The notes beneath the pieces are model-generated. The model saw only the letters and a list, made by a program, of their open reading frames with translations. It was not told the origin of the DNA and ran no database searches. DNA of 64,000 nucleotides, taken from assembly GCF_910592395.1 (NCBI RefSeq), contig NC_088323.1, positions 11,209,501-11,273,500 of the forward strand, in the 5' to 3' direction. Origin of the DNA: Lineus longissimus (lineage: Eukaryota; Nemertea; Pilidiophora; Heteronemertea; Lineidae). This document shows positions 31,876-43,690 of the stretch, one piece after another (position 1 is the first letter of the stretch; every line of letters begins with the position of its first letter). The translations under genes and the position numbers were made by a program.

Positions 31876-33849
31876 GAGGGGTTCAGGCGCAAAACCCCGT
31901 AAACGCCATTCCTATGAAAAATGAAATGGCCAGGGCCATTGTGCTCACCTCATGTGGAGGAAAGATGGATAAAGAGCATGGTATTGTGTCATGTAGTGTT
32001 AGGTTTGATGTAGGTCCAAGCAATTACAATTTCCCCAAAATGGCCAATTTACATAACATTCGACCTCTGTGACCTTGAAAAGTAGGTCAAATCAAAGAAG
32101 ACCCGGGTGACACATTGAATGGTTGTTAGAATTAGATGTACCTATGATATAAAATTGGTGCCAATCAGGCAAGTCATTACTAATGGAATAATGGCATTTT
32201 GAAGAATTTAGGATTTGGCCCCCTCCCTGGAGGCCAAACGGTAAATCAGATCGCACCAAACTTCGGTACCTGAGATCACCTGACCAAGGGGTACATGTGT
32301 ACTTAATTTTTGATCAATAGTCATTGCAGTTAAGAAACGTGCCATAGTTACGGCCTGACGGCCAATTTACGCCATTTGACCTCTGTGACCTTGACAAGAA
32401 GGTCAAATTAAAAACCTGTGTGACATATACTGTATGGCGGTTAGATGTACCCATGATATCAAATTGGTGGCAATCGGGCAAGAAGTTAAGGAATAATCAC
32501 ATTTTTAAGGTTTTTGGATTTTGCCCCCTGGTGGTCAAATGGTGAATCATATTGGACCAAACTTCGGTCCCTGAGATCACCTGACTAAGGGGTAAATGTG
32601 TACCAAATTTGGTATCAATAGTCATTGCAGTTTAGAAACGTGCCATCGTTACATCCTAACAGCCAATTTACACCATTTGACATCTGTGACCTTGAAAAGG
32701 AGGTCAAATCAAAAACCCGGACGATATATGATGCACCTTTGCTAGGAGTACCTACCATATTTTTTTCAAAATTTCCCGACTACTATTAAGGGAGATATTG
32801 CACCATGAGACGAATCGGACCGAAACTTGGTCTCCAAGGTGTCATTACATAAGGGTACATGTGTACCAAGTTTCAACTCAATAGCTCTAACAGTTACGAA
32901 ACGTGCCCTGCTTAACGGACGACGGACGCCGCCGACGATGACGACGACGACGGACGACGGACGCCACGGTATGGGATAAGCTCACCTCTGCTAAGAGGTG
33001 AGCTAATGAGATAGCTGTACCAATGTACAGCTTTTGGCATGTAGATGACGTTAGTCAAATCATATTGTTGCAAAATCCCGTAAGTCCCATCGTAAATGCC
33101 TACCTTAAACCCTGTTTGTTTGCAAAACCCAGTAAACGCCACCACCATATTGGTGCAGAAACACGTAAGTCCCTGAAAGCCAATCACTGATGAACTGCAT
33201 GTCACATGACGCACAAAATGGCGGCGCCCACGTTCGCAAGGCTTTCGCTGTAGAATAGCGTTTTTTTTTGTCAATTTCTGCTGAATTTACGCAAAATTAA
33301 GATGAATAAATTGGATTTTAAAAGTTTGGCTTTATGAGAGGCATTGAATTAAATTGTGGTACCCAGTACTGATTTCATTCACTTATCACAGCAGGATGGC
33401 TTGGCCTCCCAAGTGACGGACAGTCGGTAGTTTCTGGTCTATAGACTCCTGGCAAAAAACACTAACATTCAAAACTATTCACAGACAGGAATTTGTTCTT
33501 TTATTAATCCAATTTGAGTACATTGCTAACTGTGTTGTGTTCTGTTACATTTTCATGCATATTTTTCCAGTGATAGGTTTTGCAAACACAGATTTTTTGG
33601 ACTTACTGAATTTTGCAAAAATAACGCATTTGGACTTACAGAGTTTTGCCGCCAATATCAATCAAAATTGCTTGATAACTAGTTTCATAATAAAGGTTAA
33701 TTTTTGAAATTCTGGCCTTTTGTTTACCAACCAAAAAACTATTTGATTAGAGTAAACCAGTAACCAATGAACCTACTCCCAAACAAAAATTCTTGTTTTA
33801 AAACAATAGGGGTATTGTGGACTTACTGGGTTTTGCGCCTGAACCCCTC
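31876..33849. mobile_element. TIR transposon with 22-bp perfect ends, itself interrupted
   Basis: Ends at 31876-31897 and 33828-33849 are perfect inverted repeats (GAGGGGTTCAGGCGC outermost). ATGT is duplicated at 31872-31875 and 33850-33853, and other family B copies show the empty site. About 0.89 kb remains once the inserted family A copy is excluded. No transposase is encoded. Seven subterminal copies of a GCAAAACCCNGTAARYSCC-like motif face inward from both sides. Superfamily not determined. Confidence 0.85.
31921..33006 (-). repeat. Full-length family A repeat, reversed
   Basis: Reading on the minus strand: hairpin with 11-bp arms (32979-33004), ACCGTGGCGTCCGTCGTCC and a short (GTC)n, three ~300-bp units, then tail GAGGTGAGCACAATGGCCCT. 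It matches the plus-strand copy at 39117-40306 along its whole length by eye, apart from the length of the (GTC)n. Confidence 0.9.
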
Positions 33850-34230
33850 ATGTCATGAATGCTGAAATCAACCATTTTAAAGATCATTTTCATCTCCCTC
33901 AATCACCCCTGTAGAAATGTAGTGTATTGCATGTATCAGCAGTGTGGATGACTGGTAACAAATGTATACATGGTATACAAACCTGCTAAATTATCATCAA
34001 AGGTACTGAATCTATATTCTCAATCATATCAATGACCTTCCTTGATCATTAGCACCAGTGTCTGTTGGTCTTCTACAACATGATCAGCAAAATTAAAGTG
34101 TTTTCTCAATGTTTTACAGGGATGTTTTACAGGGATGTTTTACAGGGATTAACCACAGCTGCATTCCAACGTTTTCGGTGACCACATCACAGACACAGGA
34201 GGCTGAGCATCACTCATAGAACCAAACACC

Positions 34231-35779
34231 TTGCACCTCAAATAGCTTTTCGACATCAGTGCTCACTCGGTCATCAGAAGAACCAGTAGATTCTTATATT
34301 TCATTCTATTTCTGTCACTGTATATTGCTTATAACTCAATAAAGAAAACATTCTGTGGCAGTTGAGATACAAAAATATCAGTGTTGTATCTCGTTTGAAA
34401 CTTGTTTGATCAACAAATGATCAACAAGATTACACGTTACTGGATGTGACCATGCATCTCCTGGATTGTGACAGTCTGAGGATCACCATCGCAACTAGTA
34501 AGATTACCTTCAAATCGTAATCGCGCTCTTATAACCAGATGGAGCAAGCAAAACTCTCTGGCCATAGGCCTCTAGTTTGAATAACCCAATATAAACATAA
34601 TCAAATACTTTCATTGTATCTCGTTTGAAACTTGTTTTATCAACAAATGATCAACAAGATTACACGTAAAAAATGAGTGATAATTTTGCTCCCTCTCAAG
34701 CAAATACTCCACGGCGTTGAAATGAAAGATTGTGCGATTGTGATTTTAATTAAAGATAAAAAAGAATATAAATGACACTGCAATTTTTATTGTAGATATC
34801 ATTTTCATGACTTACGCAAATATATAGCTCCTGTGAATTCACATATATGATCGTACAATATGACTCTTGCTCTGATCATGTCTTTGTACACCTTTAAAGT
34901 CACATTTATATTTCAGCACATATCGCAGAGGCAAACATTGCATAACGCAACTGTGATGCATAATCTTTCATTCGATGGTAAACCTTGCCAGTTAGCAAGC
35001 TCTGCATGGCTAAGAAATCAATTTTTGATTTTGTTAATTTCTTTTTCTGTCGTCTGCAAGCCTTCTAAACTGGAACCATAGTATGTCTCGTATATGCGCA
35101 CATATGTCTTTGTACTTTGTACATAGTGAACTTTTCGCAAATGCCAAACAATGGACTTATTCGTGGCAGAATATTTTCGCGAGTCAAGAATTATTTTTTT
35201 CCAAAAAATTAAAGTTGCCTATTTTGACCTCGAGCTCTCGATAGTTGTTGACACTATATCATAGATGTCTACTGTATACTCAAACCCACTGTCAACACGT
35301 CTCAATGTTTTCACACAAATATGAGCAGTAATTAGACAAAAGTCATTGAAGAGGTGTGGAATTTGTGTTTGTTAGGTGTAATTATGATGTGTGCTAATTG
35401 CACCTCGTGTACGTGATCACTTTAATTGCCTATGGTTTACTATCTCGGATCGACATAGGGGCTATGGATGCAATGCCTCTGTGGAAACATGGCAATAATG
35501 ATATAGAATTCTTGCAGACAAGCAAGATATTTTTGCGGTAGGATATTTTCAGGAGCAAGACCTACTTGTGAAATTCGCGAAAACATCCTGCTGGTGAAAT
35601 CTTTCTGTTCTACAGTAGGTGAAACTCGAGTGGGTTATTAAGGCAGTGAATTGTTGATTGAGGACTTGAATTGTTGTGGGAATAAAGATGTTATACAAAT
35701 AAATGGTTCCATTTGAACATAAATATTTTGTGATTAGAAGTTAGACAAAGTTCTTCAGTATTATTAGGCAAATATATAT
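34231..35779. other. Non-coding, with a 54-bp direct repeat
   Basis: A sequence running from TGTATCTCGTTTGAAACTTG to AACAAGATTACACGT occurs at about 34384-34437 and 34614-34668. The rest is AT-rich with no gene. Confidence 0.5.
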
Positions 35780-35965
35780 AAGTATACCATCATATACAGT
35801 ATCATATGTCACATGGGTTTTTAATTTAACCTACTTTTCTAGTTCAAAGAAGTCAAATGGCATAAAATTACCATTTGGCTCTATACTATAGCACATTCCT
35901 TAACCAGCATAATTTGTCTGCGAAATATCTCTACGGTGAGCACAATGGCCCCTGGGCGTTTCATT
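35780..35965 (+). repeat. Family A 3' end with tail
   Basis: GGGTTTTTAATTTAACCTAC, then TCTCTACGGTGAGCACAATG followed by GCCCCTGGGCGTTTC, the family tail. Confidence 0.75.
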
Positions 35966-37179
35966 ATCATATGACTTGAAACTTGGTACACTTGTTTCAA
36001 GTTCCCTCTGTAATGACACCTGGGAAACCTATGCACCCGTGAATAAGAACCTTGAACAGTTCCCCCTCACGCACTCGGCCTGATTTACCTTTAGTAGAAA
36101 ATTATTTGTTCAAGATTTACCAGTGATGTCAAAATATTTGTTCAAGATTTGCATATCATTAATTTTTGCATTGAACCGGTTCGATTGGGCTTCACCAGGT
36201 GTTATATTCACGCCGGTTAAGATTCACTCATAACGCAAAATGAACATTAGGCCTACGAGGTTGCTGTTAAACTGAATAAAACTGCGGTTGAAATTGATAC
36301 CAGCCCAGGATGCTCCCAGGTTCAATAGAATGAAAAATATTCAAAACAGTGCTTTACACTGATAACGCCCATACCTTTGACAAAACTTAGTTAATCATGA
36401 TCAGGTTTACGCCATAACAATTGATGACAGCATGAATGCAAACCAATGTCCTTATTTCCGTCTTTTGCGTAACTACCCTGTCTGATAAGTTAGGTTGGAA
36501 TCTCACTATTTTTTTTTGTAAAATTAAAAGCATTTATTGCTAAACTGATCACATGCCAGTACGTTGTGTGTACATGATTTTGTTATAGAGAGTCTAAACA
36601 TACTAGTCGAGCGTTGGCAATTGTGACTGGGGTATACCTCACCAGCGACTTAATGTGTTTGAAATTGCTGCTCTAATCTGTTGTAAATATTCAAAAACTC
36701 CACAGTGTTAAAGCAATTACCACATTCAAGATCTTGTTAATTAGTTAACTTTTCTATGATAATCAACAGTACAGTTTGCTTCGATCCTTTCACACTACTA
36801 TACAAGCATGTGTTTTTAGGAATCACAAAACAAATAGGGCATAAATTGTGTATCAATGGGGAAAAAAACTCTTTAAAAATGTGTGTTACTGTGTTCTCTT
36901 AAGTTTTGGTGAGAAAATGACACATCAGTTTTGAAATTACTATTGCCTGGCTGGCGCTTTTCCCGGTGGACCCGTTTTGTCGACTGATTGTCAGATTAGG
37001 AGTTCGACACCAATTCGACGGACATTCACATTCGGGCAGAATTTGTTCGTTCAGGATTCACAATGCATACACCGTTTTCGTTCAAGATTCATTTTGAGAC
37101 AAGAAACGTTTGATGTTGATTCGACGCTGAATCTGCGTTGATGCTTGAGGGGGAGTTCAAGCTTCCGACTGACTGGTGC
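35966..37179. other. Unclassified, possible inverted-end element
   Basis: CTTGAACAGTTCCCCCTCA near 36052 and the complement of GCTTGAACTCCCCCTCA near 37145 suggest an element of about 1.1 kb with matching ends. A CCCCTCAAGCTTCGAC word is shared with the region near 24570. No protein is encoded. Confidence 0.35.
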
Positions 37180-37830
37180 ATAAGTTTGGTCCGCTATGAT
37201 TCCTGTTTTTGCCACCAGGTGTCTGAAATATGCTATATCTCCCTAACCCACCATATATTTATGAGAGGTACATGTAATGATGATACATGACGTATCACAT
37301 GGGTTTTTGATTTGGCCTACTTTTCAAGATCACATATCGTTAGCCTCATAGCATAATTGCCTAACTCATATTAATTTTGAAGGTTTTGAGAAAAATTAAA
37401 GAACCATTTTTTTAGACAACGCTCAGGAAATTTTTTATTCGAACTTTAACAAAAACTTATAACAGATGTATCAACATTTTTAAAACCATTAAATAAGTAA
37501 ACAATACTTGAATAACACAGAAAAGTGACATATACATAAAATTTTCACATTTTGGCCAAAATGTGACTTGGGCAATTATGCTATGAGGCTAACGATATGA
37601 CAAAAAGCATAAATTGGCTGATGGTGGCATGTTTTGTATTCTACCGGAGCTATTGACTTGGAATTTGGTAGATAGCCCTGTTGCAGACTAAATTTTGGTC
37701 CCTTTTGATTCCTGGTTTGGCCACCCGGTGGCTAGAATCGAAAATTAAGGGCTTGATCACTGGTAAACTTTTTTATCCTCTGTAATAAATTGACTCTGAG
37801 AGAGACGAGCCCAATGGCCCCGGCCATTTT
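37180..37830 (+). repeat. Family A copy interrupted by a MITE
   Basis: GGGTTTTTGATTTGGCCTAC then TTTTCAAGATCACA stops at the MITE and resumes with CATAAATTGGCTGA. Further on are GGCCACCCGGTGGC and a diverged tail (GAGCCCAATGGCCCC). Confidence 0.7.
37334..37598. mobile_element. 265-bp MITE with 28-bp perfect TIRs
   Basis: Bases 37334-37361 are the exact reverse complement of 37571-37598 (CGTTAGCCTCATAGCATAAT within). The ends are palindromic ATAT, so the target duplication could be TA, AT or ATAT; a TA duplication would fit the Tc1/mariner superfamily. It lies inside a family A unit, which fixes its limits. Confidence 0.85.
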
Positions 37831-38099
37831 ATTAAAGAAAGTGGAAAGTCACTGATACTGTGGTTTTGAGGTGTCATTCTGAGGCGGAGTTCAAATAGCC
37901 ACTGTTCTGAAATTTAAAGGGGATATATATAACATGACATCAGTGATGGTTACAAAATTTGGACACATTTTGTCATTCTACCTCCAAGAGAAAAAACTTT
38001 AAAGACAGACTGACAATTTTTTCGGTATAACCCTGTATAGGTTTCTGTGTTGAGATTTTTACGATTTTTCGCTCATGATGCTCGTCATTTTTTCTGCAG

Positions 38100-38555
38100 G
38101 TTCTCTCCCTTGGTGCCGATGTCCTACCAGAGTATAAGCTACAGACCCCTAAGGTTCACCGCTTCACGATATTACACTATTCACCTTTCAAGGCAGTGTG
38201 GGATTGGCTCATATTAATCCTGGTCATATATACGGCCATATTTACGCCATATGCAGCAGCGTTTCTTCTCAACGAGGAGGACCCAAAAATGGAACAAACC
38301 CACGATCCGGATACAAAAATTGAAGACCACTACAGTCGATATGGAGAACCGCTAACAATTATCGACCTTATTGTGGATGTAATGTTTATTATCGATATTT
38401 TGATAAATTTCCGAACTACTTATGTGAATAAGAACGATGAGGTTGTAAGTCATCCTGGCAAAATTGCAGTCCATTATTTCAAAGGATGGTTTCTGATTGA
38501 TGTTGTTGCAGCTATTCCGTTTGATATGCTTCTATTTGGATCAGAGACAGATGAG
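38100..38555 (+). CDS. ERG-type potassium channel, exon with S1-S3
   Basis: The exon follows TTTTTTCTGCAG and ends at GATGAG before GTAAGTGATG; 456 bp, phase 0 at both ends. The 152 residues run [15 protein letters not shown], then [19 protein letters not shown] (S1), an acidic S1-S2 loop ([20 protein letters not shown]), [20 protein letters not shown] (S2) and [20 protein letters not shown] (S3). This is the KCNH2/6/7 (ERG) branch of the ether-a-go-go family, not HCN or EAG, judged by [11 protein letters not shown] and [16 protein letters not shown]. The channel passes repolarising K+ current in excitable cells. It joins in frame to the exon at 46493. The upstream PAS and cap exons were not found in the 38 kb before it. 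Confidence 0.95.
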
Positions 38556-39116
38556 GTAAGTGATGATATAGGGGGGCAAATTTTACTTAAAACAATCGCT
38601 AAGCTGAAAAAATATATATACTAAAATTATTATGTGCTTAAAAAATTAATTTGAGTTCCCCACCTATTTGGCATCATACCATGGCATTTTCCATATTCTG
38701 TGCCAAATTCCAAAGCAGTTGGACTTACTATATTTTGTTGAGTGTCCAGTGTCCATCAGCATCCATCTTTGTCATCTTTGTCATCTGTATCATGTTTTAA
38801 AAAAAGTGACACATTACTTAACCCTTAGGACTATGAACTTGAAACTCTTTGCACATGTGCATGTATTGCTTTTTTGGTCCGATGACCTCTGGCGCTGAAT
38901 TTCGGTCTGATCTGATTCTCGACTTGGCCCCCAGGGAGCCAAAAGTAAAAACCTAAAAACTGTGATCAAACTTTATGGTAGATTCTCCTAGGAAGCAGCA
39001 TGACCCTCTATATCAGATAACCTCTGATGCCAAATTTCGGTCCGATCGGAGTCCGGGGTTGGGGAGGTAAAAAGTGAAAAGGTAAAAAGTGCAATATCTC
39101 TCTTATAAGAGACCTG
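38556..39116 (+). other. Intron start with a family A fragment
   Basis: First part of the 7.9-kb intron (38556-46492) of the ERG-type gene. From about 38790 it holds a family A piece with AGTGACACATTACTTAACCC and GACTTGGCCCCCAGGGAGCC. Confidence 0.65.
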
Positions 39117-39172
39117 TTTTTAGCTCACCTCTTAGCAGAGGTGAGCTTATCCCATACCGTGGCGTCCGTCGT

Positions 39173-39264
<92 letters not shown>

Positions 39265-40306
39265 CGTCGTCCGTTAGCAGGGCACGTTTCGTAACTGTTA
39301 GAGCTATTGAGTTGAAACTTGGTACACATGTACCCTTATGTAATGACACCTGGGAGACCAAGTTTCGGTCCGATTCGTTTCATGGTTTGGCCACCAGGGG
39401 GCCAAACGTTAAAAGTGAAAATATGCAATATCTCCCTCAATAGTAGTCGGGAAATTTTGAAAAAAATATGGTAGGTACTTCTAGCAAAGGTGCATCATAT
39501 ATCCTCCGGGTTTTTGATTTGACCTCCTTTTCAAGGTCACAGAGGTCAAATGGTGTAAATTGGCCGTTAGGATGTAACGATGGCACGTTTCTAAACTGCA
39601 ATGACTATTGATACCAAATTTGGTACACATTTACCCCTTAGTCAGGTGATCTCAGGGACCGAAGTTTGGTCCAATATGATTCACCACTTGACCACCAGGG
39701 GGCAAAATCCAAAAACCTTAAAAATGTGATTATTCCTTAACTTCTTGCCCGATTGCCACCAATTTGATATCATGGGTACATCTAACCACCATACAGTATA
39801 TGTCACACAGGTTTTTAATTTAACCTTCTTGTCAAGGTCACAGAGGTCAAATGGCGTAAATTCGCCGTCAGGCCGTAACAATGGCACGTTTCTTAACTGC
39901 AATGACTATTGATCACAAATTAAGTACACATGTACCCCTTGGTCAGGTGATCTCAGGTACCGAAGTTTGGTGCGATCTGATTTGCCGTTTGGCCTCCAGG
40001 GAGGGGGCCAAATCCTAAATTCTTCAAAATGCCATTATTCCTAGTAATGACTTGCCCGATTTGCACCCATTTTATATCATAGGTACATCTAATTCTAACA
40101 ACCATTCAATGTGTCACCCGGGTCTTCTTTGATTTGACCTACTTTTCAAGGTCACAGAGGTCGAATGTACTGTAAATTGGCCATTTTGGGGAAATTGTAA
40201 TTGCTTGGACCTACATCAAACCTAACACTACATGACACAAGACCATGCTCTTTATCCATCTTTCCTCCACATGAGGTGAGCACAATGGCCCTGGCCATTT
40301 CATTAA
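39117..40306 (+). repeat. Full-length family A repeat with long (GTC)n
   Basis: Hairpin 39122-39147 (arms AGCTCACCTCT, loop TAGC), CCATACCGTGGCGTCCGTC, a pure (GTC)30 at about 39175-39264, units starting near 39281, 39580 and 39882, and the tail CATGAGGTGAGCACAATGG ending about 40306. Perfect TCAAGGTCACAGAGGTCA sites are at 39531-39548 and 39832-39849. The poly-serine and poly-arginine frames here are artefacts of the trinucleotide run. It lies inside the large intron. Confidence 0.9.
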
Positions 40307-41625
40307 TAAAATGCTTATGGTAGGTTGGTTCTCCAAGCAAGGAATTATCACGTGTCATACAGGTTTTTGATCTGACCTACTTTTCAAGGTCACAGAGGTC
40401 AAATGGCGTAAATTGGCCGTCAGATTGTAGCTATGGTACGTTGCTTTGAACTTGAAATCATGACCATCCAGGTCAGATAACCTCTGACACTGAATTTTGG
40501 GTCACACTGATTCTTGGGTCACACTGATTCTCCTCCACGGGGCCAAAACTGAAAAGGTAAAAAGTGCGTGTATTGCTTTTTGGCTCACCATAGGGGAGTC
40601 TATACAATACCGCAGTGTCTGGCGTCTGTCGTCTGTCTCCTGTTTCAAAATCAGTGGCACATTACGTACCGGTTAGGGCTATGAACTTAAAACCTAAAAC
40701 TTAATACCTTAAAACATAAAAAGTGTGATATCTTGCTCATAAGCGACTCGTTTTTGCTAAAAAAATTATGGTAGGTAGGCCTACTCCTAGCAAGGATACA
40801 TCACATATTATTACATGAGTTTTTGATTTGACCTACTTTTCAAGGTCGCTTAGGTCAAATGGCATAAATTGGGCGTTTTGAGTGTAATTGTGGCAGGTAA
40901 TTTCGTAACAACTAAAGCTATGAACTTAGTGCACATGACCCCCTATGTCAGATAACCTCTGACACCGAATTTTGGTCTGATCTAATTCTTAATTTGGCCA
41001 CCAGGGCGCCCAAACTGAAAAAAGATAAAAATAGCATTATCTCGCTTATTTGTGACTTCTGTTTGATAATATTTCTGCGGTGGATACTCCAAGCAAGGAT
41101 ATATTAAATATCATGCAGGTTTTTGATTTGACCTACATTTCAAGGTCACATAGGTCAGAGTGCAAATTGAAATTGTCTGTTTGAGTGTAACTGTGACACG
41201 TTTCTTAAACGCTAAAGCTATGAACTTGGAACTTAGTACCCATGACCCCCTTCATCAAATAACCTTTGGCGCCAAATATCTGTCTAAACTGATTATCGAC
41301 TTTACCACCAGGGGGCTGAAACTGACAATGTAAAAAGAGCAATATATCTCGCTTCTTCGTGAGTTGATCACATCTTTATGGTAGGTACTCCAAGCAAAGA
41401 TACATCACATGTCCTACAGGTTTTTGATTTGACCTTCTTTTCAAGGTCACTAAGGTCAAATGGCATATATTGGCCATTATAGAGTGTAACTATGGTGTGT
41501 TTCTTTACCACGAACGCTACTAACTTGAAACTTGGTCAGATAACCTCTGACATCGAATTTCGCCGTTCAGTCCATCTGATTCTTGACTTGGCCAACAGGC
41601 GAAACTGAGACAGTAAAAAGTGCAA
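40307..41625 (+). repeat. Further family A copies in tandem order
   Basis: A partial copy runs 40307-40577 (TCAAGGTCACAGAGGTCA at 40384-40401). Another begins with TTTTTGGCTCACCATAGG near 40578 and has units near 40655, 40890, 41200 and 41500. Confidence 0.8.
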
Positions 41626-42974
41626 TATTGGCGTCGCTGTGGCACTGCCCTTGTTTTCAGTCGGGCCCTTTTTGTCATGTCTGTGTGTTACGGCCAGTAT
41701 TCAGGCATTTCTAAACAGATGTTGATGAAATTCGGGTGGTTGTTTCACTATGTGATTAGGGTGTGCGGGTTTGAAAATCATTGTCGGGGGTTCTTTTGTT
41801 TGTCAACAGTGGCCATTTTAACTGATGAAAACAGCTAAAAACGAATGTAAAAAATTAATGAAAATCAAAAATCTGTTCCCAGGAAATCATGGGGAAAGGT
41901 CATCTTTATTGGGATCAATTTGCAGGCCAATCGAAGCAAAACTGAAGGAGGAGATAGGTTTTTTGTGGCCCGACTTGCAAATTTTTCATGGCTGAGTTTG
42001 CACGGTTTCAGTTCATCATTGCTGAAAACTGTTGAGAACCAATCAGAGATCAGTACAACGGCACACCACTACTTCAGAGGGCATTCCAGCGAGAAACATA
42101 ACCCTGGCCCGAATAGACTAGTTGAGATGTTCACGTGATTGTAGGGATGTTATATCCAATCCGTGATAGCAGGTCACGTGATGTAAATATACACACGTTG
42201 TCCACACTTTGCATTTCAGTACCAAATATGGATATGGATTTTCCAGGGAATTGACAGGTTGTGCTCAGTGTATGCTCTGTTACTACTGTATGATATATCT
42301 GATACATCCATACAATCATGCATCAGACTGTACAGAAAAGTCTAGTACACTGTGTACATGCAATGAGATGTAGGGTAGGTACTTTGGCCCTAGTTCCCTA
42401 GGCCATATAGGCCATGCATGAAATAAAAGTTGGTTTTTCGATCATCTCTGCTCGGGGTATTTATTTATAATTATAAATATCGCCATGTTATTGTTGATTG
42501 GAGGTCCCTATGCAATCAATTATAAAATGTTCTCAAAATTGTCCCCCCTCTATGTTATTCTCAGATGTATGCATATGTGGCCCCTAAACACACGGTCAAC
42601 ACAGTCCCCATTCCCTAAGGCTAAAGCTCCTAGCTGCACATAATAGTAAAATGAATGCCACGAATTTCAACCCTAGTTCCTATCTATAGCCCCCCTTTAA
42701 GAAACCCTTTTCAAAACACCGGGGAAACCCAAGTCCGCAATCACCAACATGCATTTATTGACATTTTAACTGCACGCGTGTGTTTGTTTAAAATTTCCCG
42801 TGAAATCTCAAAGATCATATGACCTGCTCTCGCGGATAGGGTATAACAGTGACTTTGTGGTAGTAGACTTCCGTAGTAGGTGCTGACTGAATTTAGACTG
42901 AAAACTGCAGGTGTGTCGAAGGTGAGTGAATTATTCTATTTTCGTGGGGTGAATTAAGCACAGGTGAACAACAT
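41626..42974. other. Intron DNA, nothing recognised
   Basis: Inside the large ERG-type intron. No exon, domain or repeat family found; frames of about 72 aa are not supported. Confidence 0.4.
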
Positions 42975-43690
42975 AATGATGATTTTTAGCAGAGTCCAGA
43001 ATTTATGCAATATCAATCCCATATGTGACCCGTCACGGCAAAACCAGTCACATGTCGCTCTGAGCTTGGCAGGTTGAGACGGACTGGACTGTTTGTTGAT
43101 TTCTCTGTTGTCTTCCTTTTGAGAAATATCAGCACATCAATTCTTCCATTATATTCAGTGTTCTGAAAGTTCTGAGAAATCAGCAATGGCGGATTGCCAT
43201 TAGCAAATTCTGGCCAGAAATGTTCATCACATTCGTGACAATTGTGCATTCAAAACACCTATGAATTACCAAAAATCACCCAGACTCCACTCATAAGATA
43301 TATATCCACTGAAAATAATTGCTGAAACCTCGGTAGACATGTCATGAGTGCTGAAATTCAAAGATCATCTTCCTCTCCCTCAATCACCCCTGTAGAAATG
43401 TACTGTACAGCACATATAGATACACACGCAGTGTCAATGTACACACGTGCTAAATCATCATCAAAGGTCTCAATCATATCAATGCATTTCCTTGATCATT
43501 AGCACCTTATTAGTGTCTGTGGGTCTTATATAACTTTTCTCGTTATGTTTTACAGTGATGATGGACAGCTGCATTGCATTTTCAACGTTTCTGGTGACCA
43601 CATCACAGTTACAGATGATTGAGGACCGAGAGAAAGACAAGCTGAGCAACACTTCTTCAACACTTACTTTTTCACTGTAATACTTAACTC
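42975..43690 (+). repeat. Family B repeat copy
   Basis: Matches 31640-31875 and 33854-34200 (CAGAATTTATGCAATATC, GGCGGATTGCCATT, CAAAACACCTATGAATTA, CTCAATCACCCCTGTAGAAA). It shows the uninterrupted site AGACATGTCATGAGTGCTG. About 135 bp between about 43025 and 43160 are extra compared with the other copies. Confidence 0.8.

Larger units (their letters stand above)
31625..34230 (+). repeat. Family B repeat, split by a nested transposon
   Basis: The left part ends at 31875 (GCAAACATGT) and the right part resumes at 33854 with CATGAATGCTG. Two other copies (about 42975-43690 and 55690-55926) run through this point unbroken. Family B also carries CTCAATCACCCCTGTAGAAA, ACCTGCTAAATTATCATC and, downstream, CAACGTTTYCGGTGACCACA. 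A 14-bp GATGTTTTACAGGG unit is tripled near 34110-34150. Confidence 0.8.

Noticed and set aside
39089-39443. Overlapping poly-Ser, poly-Arg, poly-Val and poly-Thr frames on both strands
   Set aside because: All are translations of the (GTC)n run inside a family A repeat.
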